This document shows positions 52,860-63,029 of a stretch of DNA of 64,000 nucleotides, one piece after another. The notes under the pieces were generated by a model, which saw only the letters and a list, made by a program, of their open reading frames with translations, had not been told where the DNA came from and did no database searches. Location: contig NZ_BMDC01000001.1 of assembly GCF_014635585.1 (NCBI RefSeq), positions 534,139 to 598,138 of the forward strand, read 5' to 3'. The number at the start of each line of letters is the position of its first letter. Position 1 is the first letter of the stretch. This DNA is from Rothia aerolata (GTDB lineage: Bacteria; Actinomycetota; Actinomycetes; Actinomycetales; Micrococcaceae). The translations under genes and the position numbers were made by a program.

Positions 52860-54575
52860 TTAGAACATGAAGTAGCGCTGGGCCATGGGAAGTTCATCCT
52901 GGGGCTTGGCGGTAATGGGCTCTCCGTTCACCCGCACCTCGTAGGTCTCGGGGTCAACGCTGAGGCGGGGCATTTCGCCGTTGAGCTTCAGGTCTGACTT
53001 CTTCAGATCACGAATGCCCTTGACCGCCCGAATATGCTTCTTGAGACCCAGCTGGCGCGAGACTCCGTTGAGGACGGAGGCATGCGACATGAAGGTGATG
53101 GAGGTGCTGGACACAGCGCTACCGTAGGCACCGAAAGCCTTACGGTACCAGCGGGGCTGCGGGGTGGGAATCGATGCGTTGGGGTCGCCCATAATGCTGT
53201 TGACCATCTGGCCGCCCTTGATAATCAGATCGGGCTTCACGCCGAAGAACTGCGGCTCCCACAGCACCAGGTCAGCAAACTTGCCGGGCTCCACCGAGCC
53301 CACCACGTGCGAGATGCCGTGGGCAATCGCGGGGTTGATGGTGTACTTGGCGATAAAGCGCTTAATACGGAAGTTATCGCCGGTCTTTCCCTCATCTTCA
53401 GCGAGCTTACCGCGCTGCTTCTTCATGGAGTCGGCCACCTGCCAGGTGCGCATAATAACCTCGCCCACGCGACCCATCGCCTGAGAGTCCGAGGAGGTCA
53501 TGGAGAACACGCCCATGTCCTGCAGAACGTCCTCCGCCGCGATGGTCTCCTTACGAATGCGGGAGTCTGCAAACGCGACGTCCTCGGGAATCGAGGGGTT
53601 GAGGTGGTGGCAGACCATGAGCATATCGAGGTGCTCTTCGAGGGTGTTCTTGGTGTAGGGCAGGGTCGGGTTGGTGGAGGCGGGAAGAATGTTCTCGTCG
53701 CCGGCCAGTTCGATAATATCGGGGGCGTGGCCACCGCCTGCGCCCTCGGTGTGGAAGGTGTGGATGACACGGCCGGCAATAGCTGCGCGGGTATCTTCAA
53801 CGAAGCCTGCCTCGTTGAGGGTGTCGGTGTGGATTGCCACCTGCACGTCGTACTCGTCGGCAACCTGCAGGGCGGTGTTGATGGAGGACGGCGTTGCGCC
53901 CCAGTCCTCGTGAATCTTTAGCCCCACCGCGCCGGCTCGGATCTGCTCTGCCATGGGTGATAACGATGAACCGTGGCCCTTACCCAGCAGGCCGAAGTTC
54001 ATGGGGAACTCTTCAAAGGACTGCAACATGTTGTGGATGTTGCGCTCACCGGGGGTGATGGTGGTTGCCTTGGTGGACTCGCTGGGGCCGGTACCGCCAC
54101 CGAACATGGTGGTGATGCCGGAGACCAGGGCTGTCTCAATCTGGTCGGGGCTGATGAAGTGGATGTGGGTATCAATACCGCCCGCGGTAAGAATCTTGCC
54201 CTCACCGGCCACCACGTCGGTGGCAACGCCGATGGTGATGTTGACACCCTCCATGGTGTGGGGGTTACCCGCCTTGCCAATTGCCATAATGTGGCCGTCG
54301 CGGATTGCCACGTCTGCCTTATAGATTCCGCTCCAGTCAATAACCACCACGTTGGTAATCACGAGGTCAGGAATACCCATGTCGCGTACCATGTGGCTGT
54401 TCTGGCCCATGCCGTCGCGAACCACCTTACCGCCGCCGAAAACTGCTTCTTCGCCGGGGGTGGTGAGGTCGTATTCAATTTCAGCAAACAGCTCGGTGTC
54501 TGCCAGGCGAACGGCATCGCCGGTGGTGGGGCCGTAGAGGCTGGTGTACCGTTCGCGGCTCAGTTCAAAACTCAT
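52860..54575 (-). CDS. ureC: Urease alpha subunit
   Basis: Catalytic subunit hydrolysing urea to ammonia and carbamate with two nickel ions. 571 residues. The nickel ligands and active site are intact: [12 protein letters not shown] (His pair), [16 protein letters not shown] (carbamylated Lys), [13 protein letters not shown] (His), [13 protein letters not shown] (His) and the catalytic flap [20 protein letters not shown] with Cys-His-His and Asp. It is followed by ureE and preceded by ureB. Confidence 0.98.
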   Translation of the reverse strand: MSFELSRERYTSLYGPTTGDAVRLADTELFAEIEYDLTTPGEEAVFGGGKVVRDGMGQNSHMVRDMGIPDLVITNVVVIDWSGIYKADVAIRDGHIMAIGKAGNPHTMEGVNITIGVATDVVAGEGKILTAGGIDTHIHFISPDQIETALVSGITTMFGGGTGPSESTKATTITPGERNIHNMLQSFEEFPMNFGLLGKGHGSSLSPMAEQIRAGAVGLKIHEDWGATPSSINTALQVADEYDVQVAIHTDTLNEAGFVEDTRAAIAGRVIHTFHTEGAGGGHAPDIIELAGDENILPASTNPTLPYTKNTLEEHLDMLMVCHHLNPSIPEDVAFADSRIRKETIAAEDVLQDMGVFSMTSSDSQAMGRVGEVIMRTWQVADSMKKQRGKLAEDEGKTGDNFRIKRFIAKYTINPAIAHGISHVVGSVEPGKFADLVLWEPQFFGVKPDLIIKGGQMVNSIMGDPNASIPTPQPRWYRKAFGAYGSAVSSTSITFMSHASVLNGVSRQLGLKKHIRAVKGIRDLKKSDLKLNGEMPRLSVDPETYEVRVNGEPITAKPQDELPMAQRYFMF

Positions 54576-54595
54576 CTTTGGTTTACCTTTCGCGC

Positions 54596-55030
54596 CTAGT
54601 CGTTGGTTTCGTTCGAATAGCCTTCGCGCTCTTGGAGCGGCTGAGGGGCATCGCCACCAACCGGTGAACGACGAGGACGCTTGTATTCACCGGCGTCTTC
54701 GGTGAAAGTGGTTGCTTCGTGCGGGTCAAGGAGGCCGTCTACCAGGTCACGGAAACCGTAGACAATGCGGTCTCCGCCCAGGGGAATGAGCTTGACGGTG
54801 GTCTTATCGCCGGGCTCCAGGCGAACAGCGGTGCCAGCGGGAATATCGAGGCGGTGGCCCAGCGCTGCCTGGCGGTCAAATTCTAGGGCTCGATTGGCCT
54901 CGGCGAAGTGGAAGTGGGAGCCCACCTGAACGGGGCGGTCGCCGCGGTTGAGCACCTCGAGGGTGATAGATTCACGCCCGGCGTTGCAGGTTACCGGGTT
55001 TTGGGCAAGAATGTATTCTCCGGGAATCAC
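54596..55030 (-). CDS. ureB: Urease beta subunit
   Basis: 144 residues. The core is [40 protein letters not shown] and GYRLDIPAG-like [20 protein letters not shown]. The first ~105 residues match the typical UreB; the ~35-residue C-terminal extension ([20 protein letters not shown]) is common in actinobacterial UreB. It lies 8 bases after ureA. Confidence 0.96.
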   Translation of the reverse strand: MIPGEYILAQNPVTCNAGRESITLEVLNRGDRPVQVGSHFHFAEANRALEFDRQAALGHRLDIPAGTAVRLEPGDKTTVKLIPLGGDRIVYGFRDLVDGLLDPHEATTFTEDAGEYKRPRRSPVGGDAPQPLQEREGYSNETND

Positions 55031-55038
55031 AGAAGCTC

Positions 55039-55341
55039 CTAACGAATGGGGTTATGGACGGTCACCAGCTTGGTGCCGTCGGGGAAGGTCGCTTCAACCT
55101 GAACGTCTGGAATCATCTCGGGAACACCCTCCATAACATCCTCACGGGTGAGAATGGTGCTTCCCCAGTTCATCAGGTCTGAAACAGTGCGCCCGTCGCG
55201 GGCACCCTCGAGTAGTTCATAGGTGATAATCGCGATTGCTTCGGGGTAGTTGAGCTTGAGCCCCCGGGCCTGACGGCGCCGGGCCAAATCTGCCGCGACA
55301 ACGACCATCAGTTTTTCTTGATCTTTAGGTTGTAGGTGCAT
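55039..55341 (-). CDS. ureA: Urease gamma subunit
   Basis: 100 residues, complete. [20 protein letters not shown] at the start and [40 protein letters not shown] further on match UreA over its whole length. It is the first gene of the 12-gene run ureABCEFGD-urea channel-importer-methyltransferase. Confidence 0.97.
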   Translation of the reverse strand: MHLQPKDQEKLMVVVAADLARRRQARGLKLNYPEAIAIITYELLEGARDGRTVSDLMNWGSTILTREDVMEGVPEMIPDVQVEATFPDGTKLVTVHNPIR

Positions 55342-55374
55342 CTAAAATCCTTGCCCTAAATGTTGTTGATAGGG

Positions 55375-55438
55375 GTTGCATTTATGTAAGCAACACAGAT
55401 TCTGTTATACACCTGTTAGACCACGGAACAAATTTGTT
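55375..55438. promoter_or_regulatory. Candidate control region of the urease operon
   Basis: Upstream of ureA lie GTTGC (55375) and GTAAG (55386), then GTTAT (55404), GTTAG (55415) and GAACA (55426), with 11-base phasing within each group as in GlnR or PhoP direct-repeat sites. AACAAATTTGTT is a 12-bp palindrome (55427-55438). Only the spacing supports a site; no regulator is assigned. The rest of the 328-base gap to ftsY holds the large palindrome and nothing else seen. Confidence 0.3.
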
Positions 55439-55588
55439 TGGGCTGGTGGCACCTGGTTTTTACCAACTGTATTTCTGCCTGAAACATAAGAGATACAGGC
55501 GCGAAATAAAGGTTGGGGGCAGAATATTTTGTCCCCAAAAGTGATGGAGTTAAGGAGCTAGCATCGTGACAGAGGGAACACAAAAGAA

Positions 55589-55654
55589 AAGGAGCCGGCT
55601 TCTGTGCAAAGAACCGTTTGATCAAACGGTTCTTTGCACAGAAGCCGGCTCCTT
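55589..55654 (-). terminator. Perfect 66-bp palindrome, probable ftsY terminator
   Basis: 33-base arms pair without a mismatch around the centre TTGATCAA; the outer arm begins AAGGAGCCGGCTTCTGTGCA. On the minus strand it lies 15 bases past the ftsY stop and runs into TTTTCTTTTG, consistent with intrinsic termination. A related, less perfect copy occurs at 13303-13364. Confidence 0.85.
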
Positions 55655-55669
55655 AGCGGGAGGGGCTAG

Positions 55670-56764
55670 CTAGTCCAGCAGGGCATCCACAAAGCCCTGA
55701 GCATCGAAGGGGGCCAGGTCGTCAGGGCCTTCCCCCAGACCCACGAGCTTCACAGGAACGCCCAGTTCCTCCTGGATAGCCACCACAATGCCACCCTTGG
55801 CAGAGCCATCGAGCTTGGTCAGCACAATACCGGTGATGTTAACCACCTCGGCAAAAACCTTGGCCTGAATCATGCCGTTCTGGCCGGTGGTCGCATCAAT
55901 CACCAGAAGCACCTCGGTCACCGGTGCTTCCTTTTCAACCACACGCTTGATCTTGCCCAGCTGGTCCATCAGACCCGCCTTGTTCTGTAGGCGGCCAGCG
56001 GTATCAATCATCACGGTGTCAATATCGCCGCGCGCCTTGCCCTGCTTAATCGCCTCAAAGGCAACCGAAGCCGGGTCAGCGCCGTCCTTATCAGAACGCA
56101 CGGTCTCCACGCCCACGCGGGAGCCCCAGGTCTCCAGCTGGTCGGCGGCGGCGGCACGGAAGGTGTCGGCGGCTCCGAGCAGAAGTTTCTTATCCTCAGC
56201 CACCATCACGCGGGCCAGCTTACCCACGGTGGTGGTCTTACCCACGCCATTTACACCCACAACCAGCACCACGCCGGGGTTCTCCCCCTCGCCGTCCAGC
56301 TTCAGAGAACGATCCATATCGGGGCCAACAATTTTCAGCAGTTCCTCGTTGAGCATCTGCTTGACCTTGGCAGGGTCTTCGGTACCCTCCACGCGCACCC
56401 GCTGTTGCAGGGCAGAAACCAGGCGCTCTGAGGGGCCAGAGCCCAAATCCGCCATCAGCAGGGTTTCCTCGACTTCGTCCCAGACATCCTGGTCGATCTT
56501 GTCGCGGGAAAGCAGGGCCAGCAGTCCCTTACCCAGCAGGTTATTCGAGCGGGCCAGGCGCTCACGCAGGCGAACCAGACGGCCAGCAACCGGTGCTGGC
56601 CGGTCAAGGTCTGACCCCGGTGCCTCGGCCTGATCATTAGCATCGCGCGTTGAGTCATAGCCGCCCTTGGGCGCCTTCGGCTTGCGCAAAAAGAAAGCCA
56701 GAAGAGCGCCCAGAACCACTACACCCAACAAAATATACAAAAGAAGAGTCAGGGTATCGTTCAT
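55670..56764 (-). CDS. ftsY: Signal recognition particle receptor FtsY
   Basis: 364 residues. An N-terminal hydrophobic segment (LTLLLYILLGVVVLGALLAF) anchors it to the membrane, as in actinobacterial FtsY. A short charged linker precedes the NG domain: VVGVNGVGKTTTVGKLARVM (G1), LLGAADTFRAAAADQLETWG, IDTAGRLQNKAGLMDQLGKI (G3) and LTKLDGSAKGGIVVAIQEEL (G4). It forms the targeting pair with Ffh. Confidence 0.97.
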   Translation of the reverse strand: MNDTLTLLLYILLGVVVLGALLAFFLRKPKAPKGGYDSTRDANDQAEAPGSDLDRPAPVAGRLVRLRERLARSNNLLGKGLLALLSRDKIDQDVWDEVEETLLMADLGSGPSERLVSALQQRVRVEGTEDPAKVKQMLNEELLKIVGPDMDRSLKLDGEGENPGVVLVVGVNGVGKTTTVGKLARVMVAEDKKLLLGAADTFRAAAADQLETWGSRVGVETVRSDKDGADPASVAFEAIKQGKARGDIDTVMIDTAGRLQNKAGLMDQLGKIKRVVEKEAPVTEVLLVIDATTGQNGMIQAKVFAEVVNITGIVLTKLDGSAKGGIVVAIQEELGVPVKLVGLGEGPDDLAPFDAQGFVDALLD

Positions 56765-56823
56765 GGTTCTAGCTTCTCACACACTCACTACGGGCGCAGT
56801 TTTTAGAGGTAAAGTTATGCTTT

Positions 56824-58188
56824 ATGGCTGAACAAAATCCCCGCACCAGCGCCGACCACGGTGAAGGTCCCATCACCGCTGCCCTGCCCACGGTAGCCGC
56901 CCAACAGCAAGAGATGTCTTCTTCGGAACCGGCTTCTGTTCGGCAGGAGAAGGTAAAGGTTCCCGCCCAGCTAAAGGTGCTCATTGTTGCCGCTTTCGTG
57001 ATTGCTCTGGGCTTTGGCCTCATCGCCCCGGTGCTCCCCCGCTATGCCGCGAGTTTTGACGTCGGCGCTATGGCGGCCTCAGCGGTGGTTTCTATGTTCG
57101 CGGTGGCGCGACTTGCCTTCGCGCCGTCCTCGGGAAAACTGGTGGGCAAATTCGGTGAACGTCCCACCTACATCGTGGGGCTGATTATCGTTGCCCTTTC
57201 CTCGCTGGCCACCGCCTTCGCCGTCAGCTACCCCACCCTCTTGGTGGCGCGCGCTATCGGCGGCATTGGCTCGGTGATGTTCACGGTCTCAGCTATGGGC
57301 CTTTTGGTGCGGCACTCTCCCCCGTCGATTCGCGGCAGAATCTCAGGCTACTACGCCACCTCCTTCCTACTGGGAAATATTCTGGGCCCGGTGGCCGGTT
57401 CAGCCATGGCGGGTTTGGGCATGCGTCTGCCCTTTATCATCTACGGTATTGCGCTCTTTATCGCCGCGGCCGTGGTCTTTATCTTCCTCAAGGATTCCTC
57501 GGAGGGCTCTACGTCCACCGCCGCTAGCAGGCCCCAGCTTCAGTTCCGCGAAGCCTGGCGCTTTACCAATTATCGTTCTGCCCTGACCACCAACTTTGCG
57601 ATGGGCTGGGTTGCCCTGGGTCTGCGGGTTTCGCTCATGCCCCTGGCAGCTGTTGCCCTGCTCACTTCCTACCACGCCGGTGAAAACTACGACGCCAACG
57701 CCGGTGGCACCGTGCTCGCCGGTCTGGCACTGGCCCTCTACGCCGCCGGAAACGCGCTGAGCCAGAACATTTCGGGGGCACTGTCTGACCGGTTTGGACG
57801 ACGCCGCCTCATCTTCACCGGCCTGCTCATCGCGGGCACCGCCACTCTGCTGGTGGGCTACGCTCCCTCGCCGGTGCTCTTTACCGTCTTCAGCGCTCTG
57901 ACCGGAATCGGCACGGGCTTTCTGGCGCCGTCCCTACAGGCATCGGTCGCCGACATCATCGGTAACTCCCGCAACGGCGGCCAGGTGCTCGCCTACTTCC
58001 AGATGGCCTCTGACGTGGGCCAAATCATCGGCCCCATTCTCGCCGGCTTTATCGCCGATCAGTTTGGCTACGGCCACGCCTTCGCACTCTCCGCCGTCTT
58101 TATGCTCGTCTGCACCCTGGGCTGGCTACCCTGGCGCAACCCCCGCTTTCCGCGGGAGCTGGCGGACGACGGCTACACGGGTAAGTAG
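56824..58188 (+). CDS. MFS transporter
   Basis: 454 residues. A ~50-residue hydrophilic N-terminus is followed by 12 hydrophobic segments in two halves. The loop 2-3 motif GKLVGKFGERPTYIVGL and the equivalent SGALSDRFGRRRLIFTGLLI in the second half are MFS signatures; VARAIGGIGSVMFTVSAMGL is motif B-like. It resembles drug:proton antiporters, but the substrate is unknown. It is divergent from ftsY and converges with smc, inserted between these normally adjacent genes. Confidence 0.88.
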   Translation: MAEQNPRTSADHGEGPITAALPTVAAQQQEMSSSEPASVRQEKVKVPAQLKVLIVAAFVIALGFGLIAPVLPRYAASFDVGAMAASAVVSMFAVARLAFAPSSGKLVGKFGERPTYIVGLIIVALSSLATAFAVSYPTLLVARAIGGIGSVMFTVSAMGLLVRHSPPSIRGRISGYYATSFLLGNILGPVAGSAMAGLGMRLPFIIYGIALFIAAAVVFIFLKDSSEGSTSTAASRPQLQFREAWRFTNYRSALTTNFAMGWVALGLRVSLMPLAAVALLTSYHAGENYDANAGGTVLAGLALALYAAGNALSQNISGALSDRFGRRRLIFTGLLIAGTATLLVGYAPSPVLFTVFSALTGIGTGFLAPSLQASVADIIGNSRNGGQVLAYFQMASDVGQIIGPILAGFIADQFGYGHAFALSAVFMLVCTLGWLPWRNPRFPRELADDGYTGK

Positions 58189-58193
58189 GGTCT

Positions 58194-61100
58194 TTAGCCC
58201 TCAATCTCCTTCTTGAGGGCGGAGGCCGACTGGCTCATGACCTGTGAAACCCCGTCTACCACGCTGATTCCGTAGATAGCCTCGGCAATCTCAACCGTAC
58301 GGGGCTTATGGGTAACAATGATGAGCTGGCTGTGGACCGCCAGCTCTTTGAAGACCTCCAGAATGCGGGAGAGGTTCCTGTCATCAAGTGCGGCCTCCAC
58401 CTCGTCCAGCACATAGAAGGGGCCGGGCCGGGCCGCGAAAATAGCGGTCAGTAGGGCCAGGGAAACCAGGGCGCGCTCGCCACCGGAGAGCAGGGAGAGG
58501 CGCTTGACCTTCTTGCCTGCCGGACGGGCCTGAATGTCTATTCCCGATTCGAGAGTATCGTCGGGGTCGGTCAGCACCAGAGTTCCCTCACCGCCGGGAA
58601 AAATCTCGGCAAAGATTCGCTCAAACTGCTCCCTGGTTTCTTCAAAGGCGCGGGTAAATTCATCGCGGATATGCTGGTTGAGCTGCCTCATCAGCGAGCG
58701 CATATCTGACCGGGACTTCTTGAGGTCGTCAATCTGCTCTTTGAGGTAGCTGTGCCTCTGTTCCAGCGCGCTGTATTCCTCAAGTGCCAGGGGGTTGACC
58801 GTTCCCAGCTGTTCCAGCTGTTTTTGAGCTTCGGCCAGCTTTCGCTCTGCCTCGCTTCGGTCAAAAGATTCTTGACGCTGGGCAAAATTTTCGAGGAGGT
58901 CTTCGAGGTCTGCCGAGAGTTCTTCTTCGGCCCGTCTCTCAAGGTTGTCCCGTTGGGCCTCTAGCTTTGCTCGTTCGATACCCACATCCCCCAGCTGGCG
59001 GGTCAGCTGGTCTAGCTCTGCCCGCAGGTGCTTTCTGACATCCTGGGCAGCTTCCTCTTGTTCAGCCAGTTCTTTGCGGCTGCGCTGGATTGAGGAGAGA
59101 TCCTCCCGAGCAGCTTCTGCCTCTTTCTTGAGAACGGTCTCTAGCTCTTCGGCCCGGCCTCGAAGCGAGCCCGCCTGGGCCCTCTGCACCCGGTGCAGGT
59201 TTTCCAGTTCTTCCTGCTGGGCAAGCTCACCGGTGAGCCGGTCTAGCTCCTGTCGGCTTGCGAGAAGTTGCTGCTGACAAGAAGCTGCCTGCTGGCGGGC
59301 GTTTTCTTCCCGTACCTCAAGGGTGGCCAGCTCTGTTTTTAGACTGTTGAGTTCGGCGCGTAGTTCTTGGTTCTTCTCTTTGAGTTCGGTCAGCCCCGCT
59401 GCCGGCTGGGTGGCAACCGCCCGATCGAGTTCCTTTACGGCTTTTTCTAGCTCCTGCTGGGCTTCTGCCTCAAGGGCTGCTGCGGTTTCAGCTTTCTTGC
59501 TCAGTCGCTTGAGGTCGGCTGTGGCCGATTCTCCCCGGCTTTTCAGACTCATCAATTCAGCGCTGGCGCTTGCCAGTGCTGCGCGGGCAGAGCCCACCGA
59601 CCTGGCCAGGGTCTTTTCCCGCTGCCGAGACTGCTCAAATTCTTCTTCTGCACCTTTCACCGCCTCTTGGGCTGCGGTGAGCTCCCCCTGCACGGTGGCC
59701 CGTTCTTCTTCCACCGCAGCAATCTGGGCGGCGGTTTCCAGGGTAGAGCGCTGGATCCCCTGACCGAGCAAGGTTGCCTGCGGAGTGTGCATGGCGCCGT
59801 TGGCTGCAATGAGCACAAGGCCCGGGTACTTAGCCAGCTGCTTTTCATACTTGGAGCGGGGTGGCAGGTTCTCGCAGAGCGCCACGCCCGCAAGTATGGG
59901 TTCCAGGCTGGTCAGCACAGTAGCTTCACCGCTGATAAGGCTGGTTGCGGGGGTGTATTTGGCGGGAAGGCTCACCGAGGTCTCCCCTGTCTGCGCAGAG
60001 CTGCCCTTGCCCTTTCTCCGCAGAAAAACCCGGGAAAATTCCTGGTCGGTTTCTTCTTCCACCAGCCATGCCTCGGCAAGTTCTCCCAGGGCGCGGGCGA
60101 CTGCCTTTTCCCAGCCCTTCTCAACGGTCAGGGCTTCATAAACACGCTGAAGGTGGCTCGGGACGGTTTCTTTCCCCTCGCTACCCGAAGTATCGAGGGC
60201 CTGCCGCAGGGTTGCGTGCTGGGCTTTTAGCCCCTCGTGGCTCAGCTGAAGCTCGGTAACTCGCTGCCGGGCCTTTTCTAAATTCTCGGCCAGGTTGCTT
60301 CTTTCCGTGCGGGCTTCCTCCACAGACTTTTCAAGACCCTTGAGCTCAGAAGTGCGCTCAAGTTCAGCATTGCCTGCCTCTTCAAGCACGCTCTGCAGAT
60401 TCTTCAGCACCCGGCGGGCTTCTTCAAGTTCATCTTCACGTTCACTCTTGAGAGCCTCTGCCTTTTCAGCCCGGGCGCGGGCAACAGCCAGAGCCGAGGT
60501 AAGTTCAGCAACGCTGGTGCGGTGGTTTTGCCGCTGATTTTCAAGGTTTTCCAGTTCAGCTTCACCCTGAACTAGAAGGTGAGAAAGCTCCTCCGTCTTC
60601 GCTTTATGCTGCTCCAGCTCCCGGGCAAGTTCAGTCTGCTTCTTCTGCCAGGTCTCCACCTGCTGCGCCAGAGAACTTTCTTCGGTTTTAGCGCGGGTAA
60701 TCCGCTCCCGGTGCCCAGCCAGGGTGCTGTCCGGCTGGCTCCGCAGGCGCTCAGCTGCCACCGCCGCAACGGCCCTCGCTCGGGCAAGTAGCTGGTCAAG
60801 GGTGACGATGCGCTGGCGAAGGGATTCAATCTGTTTCCGCAGTTTCTCAGACTCCCGGTTAAGTGAAACCTGCTTGTTCTCGGATGACTCTACTTCCGCC
60901 TGCGCCCGCCGCTGCTGCTGGCGCACAGCCGCCGCGGCGTCGTCCTGCTCCTTCTGCTGCCGCACCAGCTCCGCGGCAGAGGCGGCCAGCAAGTCTGAGC
61001 GCAGCGCCCGCGCCTGCGCCTGCACCTCACGGGCCTCCCGGGCAGTCTCAGCCTGCTCGCCCAGAGGTTCTAGTTGAGAGAGAAGTTCAGCCTCAAGATC

Positions 61101-61676
61101 CTCAAGACGGTCGAGGTTAGCCTTCAGGTTCGCCAGTTTTCGCTCGGCCTTCTCAGCCCGGCGCCGGTACTTCAGCACCCCGGCGGCCTCTTCAATGAAG
61201 CCGCGGCGCTCAAGGGAGGAAGCGTGCAAAATCCTTTCAATGTGCCCCTGACCCACCACCGCGTGCTGGCTCTTGCCCACACCGGCGTCCGAGAGCAAAT
61301 CCTGCACGTCGGCCAGGCGCACCGCAGAACCGTTAATCTCGTACTCAGAGCCACCCGAACGGAACATCGTGCGGGAAACTTCTACCTCGGTTGCGGGAAA
61401 ATCCAGAGCGGAATCAGAGTTATCAATCACCAGGGTTACCTTGGCGCGGCCCAGGGAGGAACGGGATGAGGTTCCGGCAAAGATAACGTCCTTCATCGAT
61501 CCGCCGCGCAAAGACTTAGGCCCCTGCTCTCCCAGCACCCAGTTCAGGGCGTCCACCACGTTGGACTTACCCGAACCATTGGGGCCCACCACAGCGTTAA
61601 TGGCGGGGTCGAACTCAAAGACCGTGGTGGAGGCAAACGACTTGAATCCGCGCAGGGTTAGGGATTTCAGGTGCAC
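58194..61676 (-). CDS. smc: Chromosome segregation protein SMC
   Basis: 1160 residues. The N-terminal head has Walker A GPNGSGKSNVVDALNWVLGE. Two long coiled coils (residues ~165-480 and ~660-990) surround a hinge around residues 500-650 (HLQRVYEALTVEKGWEKAVA). The C-terminal head carries the signature LSLLSGGERALVSLALLTAI and Walker B PFYVLDEVEAALDDRN. No fault in the frame was seen. Confidence 0.97.
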   Translation of the reverse strand: MHLKSLTLRGFKSFASTTVFEFDPAINAVVGPNGSGKSNVVDALNWVLGEQGPKSLRGGSMKDVIFAGTSSRSSLGRAKVTLVIDNSDSALDFPATEVEVSRTMFRSGGSEYEINGSAVRLADVQDLLSDAGVGKSQHAVVGQGHIERILHASSLERRGFIEEAAGVLKYRRRAEKAERKLANLKANLDRLEDLEAELLSQLEPLGEQAETAREAREVQAQARALRSDLLAASAAELVRQQKEQDDAAAAVRQQQRRAQAEVESSENKQVSLNRESEKLRKQIESLRQRIVTLDQLLARARAVAAVAAERLRSQPDSTLAGHRERITRAKTEESSLAQQVETWQKKQTELARELEQHKAKTEELSHLLVQGEAELENLENQRQNHRTSVAELTSALAVARARAEKAEALKSEREDELEEARRVLKNLQSVLEEAGNAELERTSELKGLEKSVEEARTERSNLAENLEKARQRVTELQLSHEGLKAQHATLRQALDTSGSEGKETVPSHLQRVYEALTVEKGWEKAVARALGELAEAWLVEEETDQEFSRVFLRRKGKGSSAQTGETSVSLPAKYTPATSLISGEATVLTSLEPILAGVALCENLPPRSKYEKQLAKYPGLVLIAANGAMHTPQATLLGQGIQRSTLETAAQIAAVEEERATVQGELTAAQEAVKGAEEEFEQSRQREKTLARSVGSARAALASASAELMSLKSRGESATADLKRLSKKAETAAALEAEAQQELEKAVKELDRAVATQPAAGLTELKEKNQELRAELNSLKTELATLEVREENARQQAASCQQQLLASRQELDRLTGELAQQEELENLHRVQRAQAGSLRGRAEELETVLKKEAEAAREDLSSIQRSRKELAEQEEAAQDVRKHLRAELDQLTRQLGDVGIERAKLEAQRDNLERRAEEELSADLEDLLENFAQRQESFDRSEAERKLAEAQKQLEQLGTVNPLALEEYSALEQRHSYLKEQIDDLKKSRSDMRSLMRQLNQHIRDEFTRAFEETREQFERIFAEIFPGGEGTLVLTDPDDTLESGIDIQARPAGKKVKRLSLLSGGERALVSLALLTAIFAARPGPFYVLDEVEAALDDRNLSRILEVFKELAVHSQLIIVTHKPRTVEIAEAIYGISVVDGVSQVMSQSASALKKEIEG

Positions 61677-61913
61677 GGGAATCCTCTCGGGCGTTGAAAT
61701 ACAGAAAACTCTAGGCGTCTATTATTCCACGTCAGCCCGGCAGCAGGGGCACCGCGCGGTGGAACTAGCGGCCCTGTGATAATGCCCCGAGAGCGAAATA
61801 AAGCGTTAAAGCGCAATCAAGAACTAAACTTAGTAAGCAGGTTGAGATGTTTTGCACCGAAACTATTTCTTCCCTGGATTGCAAGAACAATAGCTAGCGA
61901 AAGCGCACCTTCA

Positions 61914-62945
61914 TTGACTAAAAACTCCGATATCCGGCACCAGAATGTCTCGTTGCTCTCCATCGAAAATGAGCTTCCTCCCGAGACTGTCTCATCGAGC
62001 TACTTCGATGAAAAGCTGGCGGTCACCTATAAACGGCTCAAGATGCCTAAGGGTCTGCTGGAACGCCTGGCCGGTATCAGCGAGCGCCGCTCCTGGGGCG
62101 AGTCGATGACTTTTGAGGACGGCGCTGTGGCGGCTGCCGAGAAGGCAATTGCTTCTGCCGGTATTAATAAGCAGCAGATTGGCCTGATGATCAATGCTTC
62201 GGTGACCCGCGATAATTTTGAGCCTGCGGTGGCTGTGAATATTCATGACCGTTTGAACCTGCCCCGCCACGCCCTGGAATTTGATATCACCAATGCCTGC
62301 CTGGGCTTTGTGAACGCCATGACCGTGGCTGCCACCATGATTGATGCCGGTGCAATCGACTATGCGCTGATTGTTGCCGGTGAGGATCCCTCCCCCTGGC
62401 ACAAGACCGCCCTGCGGATTCTGGATCAGCCCACCGCCACCCGTGAGGATGTTCTGGCTCAGTTTGCCACCCTCACCCTGGGTTCGGGAGCTGCGGCTGC
62501 GGTGATTGGTCGGTCAGACCTCCACCCCGAGGGGCATAAGATTCTCGGTTCGGTGTCTCGTGCCGGTACCGAGCACCGTAAACTCTGCATCGGTGGTGAG
62601 GCAGACCAGGGTATGAATACTGACGCCGCAGGTCTGCTCAAGTACGGCCTCGAGCTGGTGGCTGAGGCCTGGGAAGAGGCCCACCAGCAGGGCTGGGAGT
62701 GGAACACTATGGATTCCTATGTAACCCACCAGATTTCTAATGCCCACACCAACGCCATTATCGAGGCGGTGGGTATCGATGAGAAGAAGATTCCCATGAC
62801 CTTCCCCTACTGGGGCAACGTGGCGGCGGCGGCCTTGCCCATGACCCTTGCCCAGGAGGCTCCCGGTTATGTTGAAGGTAACCGTATTCTCTGCATGGGC
62901 GTGGGCTCCGGCCTGAACACCGCACTGATGGAGATTGTCTGGTAG
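61914..62945 (+). CDS. oleA: OleA-like long-chain ketone/olefin condensing enzyme
   Basis: Thiolase-fold enzyme that would join two fatty acyl-CoAs head to head. About 343 residues from TTG 61914 (LTKNSDIRHQNVSLLSIENE); the frame is open upstream to 61776, but that part is not family-like and the site before the TTG is weak. The catalytic Cys is in DITNACLGFVNAMTVA, His in DSYVTHQISNAHTNA and Asn in PYWGNVAAAALPM. LERLAGISERRSW is typical of OleA as opposed to FabH. The next gene encodes an OleB-like hydrolase. Confidence 0.85.
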   Translation: MTKNSDIRHQNVSLLSIENELPPETVSSSYFDEKLAVTYKRLKMPKGLLERLAGISERRSWGESMTFEDGAVAAAEKAIASAGINKQQIGLMINASVTRDNFEPAVAVNIHDRLNLPRHALEFDITNACLGFVNAMTVAATMIDAGAIDYALIVAGEDPSPWHKTALRILDQPTATREDVLAQFATLTLGSGAAAAVIGRSDLHPEGHKILGSVSRAGTEHRKLCIGGEADQGMNTDAAGLLKYGLELVAEAWEEAHQQGWEWNTMDSYVTHQISNAHTNAIIEAVGIDEKKIPMTFPYWGNVAAAALPMTLAQEAPGYVEGNRILCMGVGSGLNTALMEIVW

Positions 62946-63029
62946 CCGTCTGTGCTGGCCCACCCCGGTGATGGGGTGGGCTTCTTCTATATTTTGAAAG
63001 CCCATCACTGCGCTAGGAAAGGTGATTTT

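Noticed and set aside
53034-53921. 295-residue open frame opposite ureC
   Set aside because: It lies entirely within the complete, conserved ureC gene and its sequence is a compositional shadow. The same applies to the 311-residue frame at 41024-41959 opposite ffh and the 197-residue frame at 44728-45321 opposite amtB.
55416-55625. 69-residue frame upstream of ureA
   Set aside because: It runs into the perfect palindrome, has no family likeness, and crosses the expected urease promoter region.
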